Shown in pieces: positions 35,451 through 43,005 of a stretch of DNA of 51,499 bases (position 1 is its first letter; each line of letters begins with the position of its first letter). Made by a program: the position numbers and the translations under genes. Source of the DNA: Clostridia bacterium (GTDB taxonomy: Bacteria > Bacillota > Clostridia > Christensenellales > UBA1242); assembly GCA_017523305.1 (NCBI GenBank), contig JAFWWV010000142.1, positions 1 to 51,499 of the forward strand. Reading direction: 5' to 3'. Below the pieces are notes generated by a model. The model did not search any database and was not told where the DNA came from. It saw only the letters and a list, made by a program, of their open reading frames with translations.

Positions 35451-36632
35451 ATGAAAAAGAGTACTTTAGCTTGTATTTTATTTTTTTGTTTTTTAATTAT
35501 GTTGTGTTGTAATCTTTCTAACAACTTTTATGTATTTGCATCTGGTAAAATAACAGAAGATACATACACAGCAAAATCTTTGTTTTTGATGGATTATAAT
35601 ACCAATCAAATTCTTTATGAAAAAAATAGTTTAGATAAAATTCCAGTTGCGAGTATTGTTAAATTAATGACTATTTGTTTAACTTGTGAAAAAATAGATT
35701 ACGGGAACATTAATATAGATGAAAAAGTAATTGCTTCTGAATATGCTTCTAGTATGGGTGGTTCACAAGTTTTTATAGAGTCTGGTGGAGAGTATAGTAT
35801 TGGAGATTTATTAAAAAGTACTATTGTTAGTTCTGCAAATGATGCCAGTGTTGCTTTAGCAGAAAAAATTGCAGGTAGTGAAAATAATTTTGTTAAATTA
35901 ATGAATAAAAAAGCTTTAGAACTAGGTATGAAAAATACAAATTATGTTAACTGTACAGGGTTGCCGGCAAGTAATCAATTTTCATCTGCAAAAGATACTG
36001 CAATATTATTAAAAGAAGTTTTTAAATATGATACTTATCATAATTATAGCAAAATATGGATGGATACATTAAAACATCCTAAAGGAAGAGAAACAGAATT
36101 AGTAAATACTAATAAATTAATTAGGTATTATGAAGGTTGTGATGGTGGAAAAACAGGCTCTACAAACGAAGCTGGCTATTGTTTAGCAACTACAGCTAAA
36201 AGAGGCGATATGCGACTTATAGCCGTTGTTTTGGGTGCAGAAAATGGAAAGTTAAGGTTTGCTGAAACTTCAAAATTATTAAATTTTGGTTTTAATAACT
36301 TTGAAAACAAATTGATTGTAAGTAAAGATGAAATTTTAAGTAGTGAACTAAAAATCCAAAATTCAAGACAATTAAGAATCAATTTTACACCAAATAAAAG
36401 TTTATATGTTTTATCTAAAAAGATGCAAGAAGATAATGTTTCTACAAAAGTTGTAATCGATAAAAATGTTAAAGCTCCTATAAAAGTTGGAGATAAAGTT
36501 GGAATTATATATTTAATCAAAAATGGAGAAGTTATATCTCAAACAGAATTGATTTCAAGTGAAAACGTAGTAAAAACAAACTTATATGATGATGTAGTAA
36601 AAATTGTTGAAATATGGAATATAAAAGGCTAA
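35451..36632 (+). CDS. dacF: D-alanyl-D-alanine carboxypeptidase (DacF/PBP5-like)
   Basis: 393 aa. The N-terminal signal peptide (LACILFFCFLIMLCCNLSNNFYVFASG) leads to the penicillin-binding domain: SxxK as SIVK (PVASIVKLMTI), SxN as SAN (VSSANDASVALAEKI) and KTG in DGGKTGSTNEAGYC. A C-terminal beta-rich domain follows (residues about 285-390). In sporulating bacteria dacF trims spore cortex peptidoglycan cross-links. GGAGAG ribosome binding site. In Bacillus spoIIAA-AB-sigF follow; here an M50 protease and scpAB follow, as in many Clostridia. Confidence 0.94.
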   Translation: MKKSTLACILFFCFLIMLCCNLSNNFYVFASGKITEDTYTAKSLFLMDYNTNQILYEKNSLDKIPVASIVKLMTICLTCEKIDYGNINIDEKVIASEYASSMGGSQVFIESGGEYSIGDLLKSTIVSSANDASVALAEKIAGSENNFVKLMNKKALELGMKNTNYVNCTGLPASNQFSSAKDTAILLKEVFKYDTYHNYSKIWMDTLKHPKGRETELVNTNKLIRYYEGCDGGKTGSTNEAGYCLATTAKRGDMRLIAVVLGAENGKLRFAETSKLLNFGFNNFENKLIVSKDEILSSELKIQNSRQLRINFTPNKSLYVLSKKMQEDNVSTKVVIDKNVKAPIKVGDKVGIIYLIKNGEVISQTELISSENVVKTNLYDDVVKIVEIWNIKG

Positions 36633-36711
36633 AATAAAGACTTTTTATTTGTATAAATAACTATCGTCTAGATAAATTTATTTGATTAATATTTTTAAAT
36701 ATAATATAATT

Positions 36712-36743
36712 AAAAAGCTAGAAAAACATTCTCTAGCTTTTTA
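36712..36743 (+). terminator. Terminator of dacF
   Basis: AAAAAGCTAGA pairs with TCTAGCTTTTT around a 9-nt loop, ending in T-rich DNA. Confidence 0.88.
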
Positions 36744-36770
36744 TTTATTTTTAAAAGGGTTTATTTGCAA

Positions 36771-37439
36771 ATGTTATATTCATTGTTGTTTGAGTTAAAT
36801 TCACTACCATTTGTATATAAGTTAATTATTTTTTTAACTTACACAATTGCAGTAATAGTAGCTTTAACTTCACATGAATTTGCACATGCTTTTACTGCAA
36901 ATAAATTAGGTGATCCTACAGCAAAAAAAGCAGGTAGGTTAACTTTAAACCCTATGGCTCACTTTGATACTATTGGTTTGTTATGCTTTTTATTTTTAGG
37001 TTTTGGTTGGGCAAAACCTGTTCCAATAAATACATTTAATTTTTCTAAAGTAAAAAGAGATACATTTCTTGTTAGTATTTCGGGTGTGTTAGTAAATTTA
37101 ATATTTGCAATTATATTTTGCCCTTTGGCTATGCTATCTTTAAATATAGCTCTTGAATCAACTTTTGGATATGTTATTTATTGTTTATGTACATATATGT
37201 ATCAAATAAATATTGTTTTAATGGTTTTTAATTTGTTGCCAATTTATCCATTAGATGGTTTCAATGCAATTGCATCTCAATTAAGTTATACAAATAAATT
37301 TGTTACTTTCATGCAAAAATATGGTTCAATAATTTTATTAGTAACATTAATAGTTTTTAATTATACAAATTTATTTAGTGAACTTGTTTATTATATTAGT
37401 TATCCAATTAATAAATTTTGGACTCTAATCTTATTTTAA
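36771..37439 (+). CDS. Site-2 protease-type M50 zinc metallopeptidase
   Basis: 222 aa integral membrane protein. The zinc motif HExxH is in TSHEFAHAFTANKLGDPTAKKAGRLTLNPMAHFDTIG, and the second conserved motif with Asp is in NLLPIYPLDGFNAI. GFGWAKPVPIN is typical of the soluble-loop site-2 protease subfamily (YwhC-like). It has 5-6 membrane segments. The ATG at 36771 fits AAAGGG at 36754-36759 better than the TTG at 36765. Substrate unknown. Regularly found before scpA in Clostridia. This subfamily lacks the PDZ domain of RseP. Confidence 0.92.
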   Translation: MLYSLLFELNSLPFVYKLIIFLTYTIAVIVALTSHEFAHAFTANKLGDPTAKKAGRLTLNPMAHFDTIGLLCFLFLGFGWAKPVPINTFNFSKVKRDTFLVSISGVLVNLIFAIIFCPLAMLSLNIALESTFGYVIYCLCTYMYQINIVLMVFNLLPIYPLDGFNAIASQLSYTNKFVTFMQKYGSIILLVTLIVFNYTNLFSELVYYISYPINKFWTLILF

Positions 37440-37459
37440 AAAAGGAAAATTTTAGATTA

Positions 37460-38233
37460 ATGAAAAACGAAAAGAAAGAACAGGTTTTAGAGCAATTAGA
37501 ATCATTTGATACTGGTTATAAGTTTAAGTTAGAAAATTTTGAAGGCCCACTTGATTTGTTATTGCATTTAATTAAAGATTCTAAACTTGAAATTACAGAA
37601 ATAAAACTTGCTGATGTAACAGAGCAATATTTAGAATATATGTCTGGTTTAGATGAACTTGACATGGATAAGGCAAGCGACTTTATTGATATTGCAGCAA
37701 CATTAATTGAAATTAAATCTAAATCTTTATTACCTAGAATGGAAGAAGAGACCGAAGATGATGTTGACCCAGAAGCTATGTTGTTAAGACAACTTAAGGA
37801 ATATAAGTTATTCAAAGAAGCAACAGAAAAACTTAAAGTTTACGAAAATGTAAATAGATTTTACAAAGCAGCAGATGAAACAGTTAATGATTATAGATAT
37901 GTTTTAAAAGAAATGAATATTGAAGGTTTATTAAATGCTTTTGCTGGAATGTTAACTAGGGTTAAGAAAGAAGAAGAAAAAATCGTTCCTAAAAAAATCG
38001 AAAAAGATAGATTTACAGTTGCAGAAAAAATTGTTTCTATTAGAGAAAATATTTTAGTAAAAAAACATATGAAATTTTCAGAATTTTTTCAAGAAGATTA
38101 TACCCGCAGCGAAATGATTAATTTATTCTTAGCTGTTTTAGAATTACTAAAAATGCAAGAAATTATTGTAAAACAACAATCAACTTATGAAGAAATTGAT
38201 ATAGAACTTAGAGAAAAAGAGGTTGCAGAATAA
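37460..38233 (+). CDS. scpA: Segregation and condensation protein A
   Basis: Kleisin subunit of the bacterial SMC complex. 257 aa: N-terminal FKLENFEGPLDLLLHLIKDSKLEITEIKLADVTEQYLEYM, DFIDIAATLIEIKSKSLLP, and the C-terminal winged helix SEMINLFLAVLELLKMQEIIVKQQSTYEEIDI. The ATG at 37460 has AAAGGA upstream; a TTG at 37418 inside the previous gene is rejected. Overlaps scpB at TAATG. Confidence 0.96.
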   Translation: MKNEKKEQVLEQLESFDTGYKFKLENFEGPLDLLLHLIKDSKLEITEIKLADVTEQYLEYMSGLDELDMDKASDFIDIAATLIEIKSKSLLPRMEEETEDDVDPEAMLLRQLKEYKLFKEATEKLKVYENVNRFYKAADETVNDYRYVLKEMNIEGLLNAFAGMLTRVKKEEEKIVPKKIEKDRFTVAEKIVSIRENILVKKHMKFSEFFQEDYTRSEMINLFLAVLELLKMQEIIVKQQSTYEEIDIELREKEVAE

Positions 38234-39042
38234 TGCTAACAGATAAAAAAAATTTAGTTCAACTAATTGAATCAATACTTTTTGTTGCTGGTCAAGGCGT
38301 TGAAATTAAAGATATTGCAGAAAAATTAGAAATTGACAAAAAAGACGTAGTTAAAGCAATAGAAGAGTTAAAAAACAAGCATAAAGATGACGGAATTAAT
38401 GTAATTACATATAAAGATTCTGTTCAAATGTCTTCAAATCCTGATTATGCTGATGATATTGCTACAGTATTAAACCCAATACGTGAAAAACAATTAACAA
38501 AAGCTGCATTAGAAACTCTTGCTATAATTGCATATAAACAACCAGTAACAAAGCTAGATATCGAACAAGTTCGTGGTGTAAATAGTGATTATGCAATGCA
38601 AGTTTTAACTAACTTTAAGTTGGTAGATATTGTTGGTAGGAAAGATGCTGTTGGAAAACCATTCCTTTATGGAACCACAGATGAGTTTTTGAAAAGATTT
38701 GATCTTCAAACATTAGAAGATTTGCCAGATTATGATGAACTTATCGAAAGAATTAAAGTATTACATATGGAAGAAAAAAGTGATGCTTTATATGGAAGTA
38801 CTGAAATTATTCCTGAAGAGGAACTTGCAGATAGTAAGGCAAAAAAATTGGAAGAAGAAAAAATTGCTGAAGAAAATAAAGTAAATGCTGTTGAAGAAAC
38901 TTCAGAAGAACCTTTAGTAAAGGAAGAAATGGTAGAAAACATAGATCAAAATGAAGAAATAGTAAAAGAAGTTCTTTTATCTAATGATAATAGTAACGAA
39001 GACGCTATTATAGATAACTTTAAAGATGATGATGTGTTATAA
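38233..39042 (+). CDS. scpB: Segregation and condensation protein B with acidic C-terminal extension
   Basis: 269 aa. Residues 1-180 are typical ScpB: two winged helices with LVQLIESILFVAGQGVEIKDIAEKLEI and KAALETLAIIAYKQPVTKLDIEQVRGVNSDYAMQVLTNFKLVDIVGRKDAVGKPFLYGTTDEFLKRF. Residues about 190-269 form an extra, very acidic, low-complexity tail (EEELADSKAKKLEEEKIAEEN... ending DDDVL); most ScpB proteins stop near 190-200. The tail has no recognisable domain. Works with ScpA and SMC in chromosome segregation. Terminator follows. Confidence 0.95.
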   Translation: MLTDKKNLVQLIESILFVAGQGVEIKDIAEKLEIDKKDVVKAIEELKNKHKDDGINVITYKDSVQMSSNPDYADDIATVLNPIREKQLTKAALETLAIIAYKQPVTKLDIEQVRGVNSDYAMQVLTNFKLVDIVGRKDAVGKPFLYGTTDEFLKRFDLQTLEDLPDYDELIERIKVLHMEEKSDALYGSTEIIPEEELADSKAKKLEEEKIAEENKVNAVEETSEEPLVKEEMVENIDQNEEIVKEVLLSNDNSNEDAIIDNFKDDDVL

Positions 39043-39054
39043 TAAAAAACAAAT

Positions 39055-39087
39055 AAAACCCTATTTTAGTATTTAAAATAGGGTTTT
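39055..39087. terminator. Bidirectional terminator between scpB and the PBP gene
   Basis: AAAACCCTATTTT pairs perfectly with AAAATAGGGTTTT; the stem gives A-rich and T-rich flanks on both sides, so it can serve both convergent genes. Confidence 0.88.
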
Positions 39088-39088
39088 A

Positions 39089-41353
39089 TTATGCCAAAAA
39101 TAGTTTTATTATATTACTATTTTTTTCTTTTTGAATATTTGAAGATGTAAAATTATTAAAATGTGCTACAACATAATAACTATAAAAATTACCTTTTTTT
39201 ACGTTGTTATCCTTAATAAAAATTTCACCTTGTTTATCTTTAATGGTAGCAATAATTTCCTTATTGTCTTCATTAATTTTTATTATTTCATACCATAAAT
39301 ATTTGTTTGCATCTAATAAAATTTCAATATAATTATCAACAACTTTTGCTTTAATTTCAAAGTCGTCTATCTTATTAAAAATATTAGATGTCTCTTCTGG
39401 TTTATTATCAATTGAAAAATAAGATTTAAATTTATATCTATCAGGAGTTTCTTGATTAGCAAGAAGTATTTTTTGATTGTTAGTATATTCTATATTGTTT
39501 AAATCAATTTCTTCAACACTATTTGGTTTTTCAAAATCTTTATTTTTTAAAAAAGAATTGTTTTTATAAAAAGCTTGGGCAAGTAAACTTGGGGCAGTAG
39601 AGCCTGAAATATTCTTGCTAAGTCCATTGTTTATATTTGTGCTTCCAAACCATACACATAAAGTATTGTCGGGTGTATATGATATATTCCAAGCATCGCT
39701 ATTTTCTTTATCTTTATTTTTAGGTATTCCGACAGTACCAGTTTTTGCTGCAATATTGTAGTTGGTTAAATTTAATTTTTTACAAGTTCCAGATTTAACG
39801 CTTTCTTTTAACATATCTGTAATTAAAAAAGCAGTTGAATCTTTTATTGCTTTCTTTCCAAAGGTATTGTGTTTATAAATAATTTTATCATTTTTATTTC
39901 TTATTTCTTTAATTAGTCCTAAAGGAATAAATTTACCATTGTTACCAAAACATTGATAGCAATTAGTTAATTCTTTTATTGTTAAACCGTCTGTTAATCC
40001 GCCTAATGCTAAAGAATATCCATTATCTTTATTGTTAAAGTTTACTCCAAGTTTTTTAGCAAATTCTTTTGCTTGTGCTATACCAACATAATTTAAAACT
40101 TTAACACTTGGTATGTTTAATGATTTTGCTAAAGCTGTTTTTGCGCTGATCCAACCGTAGTTCTTGTTATTATAATTAGTAGGTATATATCCATTAATAT
40201 TTACTTTTTCATCTAGAATAGGAGTTATTGGGTAAATAATATTATTTTCAATAGCTGGAGCATATGAAATTATAGGTTTAAAAACAGATCCAGGTTGCCT
40301 TTTTAAAGAATAAAGATCATAAATGCTTTTTCCATAAAATCCATTAATTCCACCAGTTTTATTATCAACTGACATTGCTGCACAGTCACATTCTTCGTTG
40401 TTTGTATATTTTAGATAGTTTTTAATTTCATTTTCTAGTGTACTTTGAATTTTTTGGTTTTTATATGTATATATTTTATATTCTTTTAATAATAAGTCTT
40501 TTTCTGTTATTTTAAGTATAGAGCAAGCTTCATTAATAGTAGCATCTAAATATGTGTTGTTTTTTAAATAATTAGTATTAATTTTTATGTCTATATCTAA
40601 ATTTAAAGCATTAGTTAATTCTTCTTTGTTAATTTTATTATCTTTATACATTTCTTTTAATACAAGATTTCTTCTTTTTTTACACTTATCTTTGTTATTT
40701 ATAGGAGAGTATGTTTTGGGTGATTTAATTATAGCAGCTAAAGTTGCACATTCTGCTAAATTTAAATCTTTTGGTTCTTTAGAAAAAAATCGTTGAGATG
40801 CTTGATTTATTCCAAATGCGCCACTACCAAAATATATTGCATTGAAGTAAGCAGTTAATATTTCATCTTTTGATAACTGTTTTTCAAGTTCTTTTGCGAG
40901 TAAAAGTTCGTTTGCTTTTCTAGAAAAAGTTTTTTCGTTTGTTAAATGAGTATTTTTAATTAACTGTTGGCTTATGGTTGAAGCACCTTCTTTTAATTTC
41001 CCTGAAGTAATATTTTTGATAGTAGCCATAATCATTCTTTTATAATTTATTCCATTATGAGAATAAAAAGATTTATCTTCAATGCTTATAAAAGCGTTTA
41101 TCAAATTTTTAGGTAAATCTTTTATAATTATATCTTTTTCTTCTTCTTTATTTTGATTTATCAATAATCCTTCATCATCAAACAATTTAATTTCGCTATT
41201 AGTATAACTTAGTTTTGTTTTATCAAATTTTACTGAAGAAAAGTTGTTTAAAAAACCAAAATGAAAAACACAGAAAAGCATTAAAAATATAAATGAAAAA
41301 GATATAAAAATATATTTAATAACTCTAGATAATTTATTTGTTTTATAACTCAT
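39089..41353 (-). CDS. Class A penicillin-binding protein (bifunctional transglycosylase/transpeptidase)
   Basis: 754 aa from the ATG at 41353 (MSYKTNKLSRVIKYIFIS); the longer in-frame reading would run through the divergent promoter region and is rejected. One N-terminal membrane helix (YIFISFSFIFLMLFCVFHFGF) is followed by the GT51 transglycosylase domain (AFISIEDKSFYSHNGI, GASTISQQLIKNTHL, AYFNAIYFGSGAFGI, FFSKEPKDLNLAECATLAAIIKSP). The transpeptidase domain has SxxK as SVFK (RQPGSVFKPI), SLN in AKSLNIPSVKV, and KTG in AAKTGTVG. The C-terminal about 100 residues form a fibronectin-like segment. Builds and cross-links peptidoglycan. Whether it is the vegetative or a sporulation PBP is not clear. 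Confidence 0.93.
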   Translation of the reverse strand: MSYKTNKLSRVIKYIFISFSFIFLMLFCVFHFGFLNNFSSVKFDKTKLSYTNSEIKLFDDEGLLINQNKEEEKDIIIKDLPKNLINAFISIEDKSFYSHNGINYKRMIMATIKNITSGKLKEGASTISQQLIKNTHLTNEKTFSRKANELLLAKELEKQLSKDEILTAYFNAIYFGSGAFGINQASQRFFSKEPKDLNLAECATLAAIIKSPKTYSPINNKDKCKKRRNLVLKEMYKDNKINKEELTNALNLDIDIKINTNYLKNNTYLDATINEACSILKITEKDLLLKEYKIYTYKNQKIQSTLENEIKNYLKYTNNEECDCAAMSVDNKTGGINGFYGKSIYDLYSLKRQPGSVFKPIISYAPAIENNIIYPITPILDEKVNINGYIPTNYNNKNYGWISAKTALAKSLNIPSVKVLNYVGIAQAKEFAKKLGVNFNNKDNGYSLALGGLTDGLTIKELTNCYQCFGNNGKFIPLGLIKEIRNKNDKIIYKHNTFGKKAIKDSTAFLITDMLKESVKSGTCKKLNLTNYNIAAKTGTVGIPKNKDKENSDAWNISYTPDNTLCVWFGSTNINNGLSKNISGSTAPSLLAQAFYKNNSFLKNKDFEKPNSVEEIDLNNIEYTNNQKILLANQETPDRYKFKSYFSIDNKPEETSNIFNKIDDFEIKAKVVDNYIEILLDANKYLWYEIIKINEDNKEIIATIKDKQGEIFIKDNNVKKGNFYSYYVVAHFNNFTSSNIQKEKNSNIIKLFLA

Positions 41354-41391
41354 TTCTATATTATTATTTATAAATATTATAATTTTATACT

Positions 41392-41421
41392 TTAATAATT
41401 TTTCTTGAAAAATGTTGTCAA
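41392..41421 (-). promoter_or_regulatory. Promoter of the PBP gene, overlapping the miaB promoter
   Basis: On the minus strand: TTGACA (41421-41416), an 18-nt spacer and TATTAA (41397-41392), about 38 nt before the ATG. It overlaps the plus-strand miaB promoter over most of its length. Confidence 0.6.
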
Positions 41422-41433
41422 ATTTTATATAAT
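41405..41433 (+). promoter_or_regulatory. Promoter of miaB
   Basis: TTGAAA (41405-41410), a 17-nt spacer and TATAAT (41428-41433). The ATG of miaB is only 8 nt beyond the -10, so the expected transcription start coincides with the start codon. Confidence 0.75.
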
Positions 41434-41440
41434 ATTTGTT

Positions 41441-42763
41441 ATGAAAACAAAACATTATTTTATTCAAACATTTGGCTGTCAAATGAATATTCATGATTCA
41501 GAAAAAATAGCAGGTATGCTTAAAAAAATTGGGTATGAGGAGACTCAAGACAAAGCAGAAGCAAGCATTATTGTATTCAATACTTGCTGTATTAGAGAAT
41601 CTGCTGAACTTAAAATTATGGCAAAAATTGGTGACATTAAAGCTCTAAAAAAAGCAAACAAAGATTTAATTGTAGTTGTTTGTGGTTGTATGACTCAACA
41701 AAAGGGTATGCCAGAAAATTTAAAAAAGAAGTTTCCATTCATTAATATTATTATAGGAACACATAATTTAGAAGAATTAGAAAATTATGTACTTAAGTAT
41801 GAACAAACACATAAATCTTTCAACGAAATATGGGAAACTGAAAAAGAAGTAAAAGAACAAACTCCTACCTTTAGAACTAGCAAATTTAACGCTTGGGTTA
41901 ATATTATGTATGGTTGCAATAACTTCTGTACATATTGTATTGTTCCATATGTTAGGGGAAGAGAAAGAAGTAGAAAAGTTGAAGATATTAAAAAAGAAGT
42001 TGAAGAACTTGTAAAAACTAATAAATATAAAACAATTACTTTATTAGGACAAAATGTTAATTCTTACGGAAAAGACTTTAATGATGGTAAAACAAATTTT
42101 GTTTATTTATTAAAAGAATTATGTTCTATCCCTGGTGACTTTAGAATTAAATTTATGACATCACATCCAAAAGATTTTTCTTTAGAATTAATTGACTTTA
42201 TTTCTTCAAATAACAAGATGAGTAAATCAATTCATTTACCAGTTCAAAGTGGAAGTAACAATATATTAAAAATAATGAATAGAAGATACACTGTTGAACA
42301 TTATAAAAATTTAATTGATGAAATAAAAAATAAAATTCCTAATGCTTCAATTACTACTGATATTATCGTTGGTTTTCCTGGAGAAACTGATGAAGATTTT
42401 TTACAAACTTGTGAATTATTAAAATATTGTAATTATAATGGTGTTTTTGGTTTTGTTTATTCAAAAAGAAAAGGAACTCCAGCTGAAAAATTTGAAAATC
42501 AAATACCAATAAATATAAAAAGAGAAAGAATTACTAAATTATTTGAAATTCAACATAAAATTGTTAAAGAACTAACTGACCGACTAGTCGGTCAGACTAT
42601 AGAAGTCTTATTAGAAGAGAAGATTAAAGATTGCTACATTGCTAAGACAGATGGTGGTAAAACAATTAAAATAAAAAGTGAAAATAATTTAATTTTAGGT
42701 AATTATTATAATATTAAAATAAAAAAAGCATTAACAAATGATTTAATTGGTGAAATTATTTAA
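41441..42763 (+). CDS. miaB: tRNA-2-methylthio-N6-dimethylallyladenosine synthase MiaB
   Basis: Radical SAM methylthiotransferase acting on A37 of tRNAs modified by MiaA. 440 aa. N-terminal UPF0004 domain with three cysteines binding the auxiliary cluster (TFGCQMNIHDS, FNTCCIRESA, CGCMTQQ). Radical SAM motif CxxxCxxC in GCNNFCTYCIVPYVRGRERSR. C-terminal TRAM domain (TDRLVGQTIEVLLEEKI...). Start at 41441 (MKTKHYFIQTFGCQMN); an in-frame ATG-like reading from 41405 overlaps the promoter and is rejected. No ribosome binding site: likely a leaderless mRNA. Followed by mutS after an AT-only gap; mutL and miaA follow. Confidence 0.95.
   Translation: MKTKHYFIQTFGCQMNIHDSEKIAGMLKKIGYEETQDKAEASIIVFNTCCIRESAELKIMAKIGDIKALKKANKDLIVVVCGCMTQQKGMPENLKKKFPFINIIIGTHNLEELENYVLKYEQTHKSFNEIWETEKEVKEQTPTFRTSKFNAWVNIMYGCNNFCTYCIVPYVRGRERSRKVEDIKKEVEELVKTNKYKTITLLGQNVNSYGKDFNDGKTNFVYLLKELCSIPGDFRIKFMTSHPKDFSLELIDFISSNNKMSKSIHLPVQSGSNNILKIMNRRYTVEHYKNLIDEIKNKIPNASITTDIIVGFPGETDEDFLQTCELLKYCNYNGVFGFVYSKRKGTPAEKFENQIPINIKRERITKLFEIQHKIVKELTDRLVGQTIEVLLEEKIKDCYIAKTDGGKTIKIKSENNLILGNYYNIKIKKALTNDLIGEII
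42576..42595. repeat. Perfect 20-bp palindrome inside miaB (TetR-operator-like)
   Basis: CTGACCGACTAGTCGGTCAG is its own reverse complement over 20 bp, with an A-A mismatch just outside. It encodes DRLVGQ within the TRAM boundary of MiaB using CGA, GTC and CAG codons that are rare in the rest of the window. The core GACCGACTAGTCGGTC resembles operators bound by TetR/AcrR-family repressors; that function is only inferred. Confidence 0.85.
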
Positions 42764-43005
42764 TAATTAATTAATAATTTAATTATTAGAAAAAATAATT
42801 AATATATAGTTAAAAAATAATTTAATAAAAAATAAATTTAATAACTAATTATTAAAAAAAGATTTAATTAAAAATTAAATATAATTAATTTTATAAAAAA
42901 TAGCTACTAATTAAAAACAATAAAAAATATATAATATTTTAATTAAATAAATTATTGTAGCAATATATTTTATTAAATTAAAAATTTATTAAAAGGTACA
43001 CAAAA
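42764..43005. other. Extremely AT-rich intergenic region between miaB and mutS
   Basis: About 240 bp made almost wholly of A and T, with roughly 15-20 G or C bases in total, mainly AATTA/TTAAT repeats. No open frame, hairpin terminator or clear promoter stands out. A weak AAAGG before mutS serves as ribosome binding site. The composition is well below the rest of the window. Confidence 0.7.

Noticed and set aside
39089..41494. A start of the PBP gene at 41494
   Set aside because: The extra 47 residues run through the promoter region and into miaB and are not PBP-like; the ATG at 41353 gives the expected short basic N-terminus before the membrane helix.
42764..43005. CRISPR array or tandem repeats in the AT-rich block
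   Set aside because: No regular repeat-spacer periodicity; only low-complexity AATTA-type sequence.
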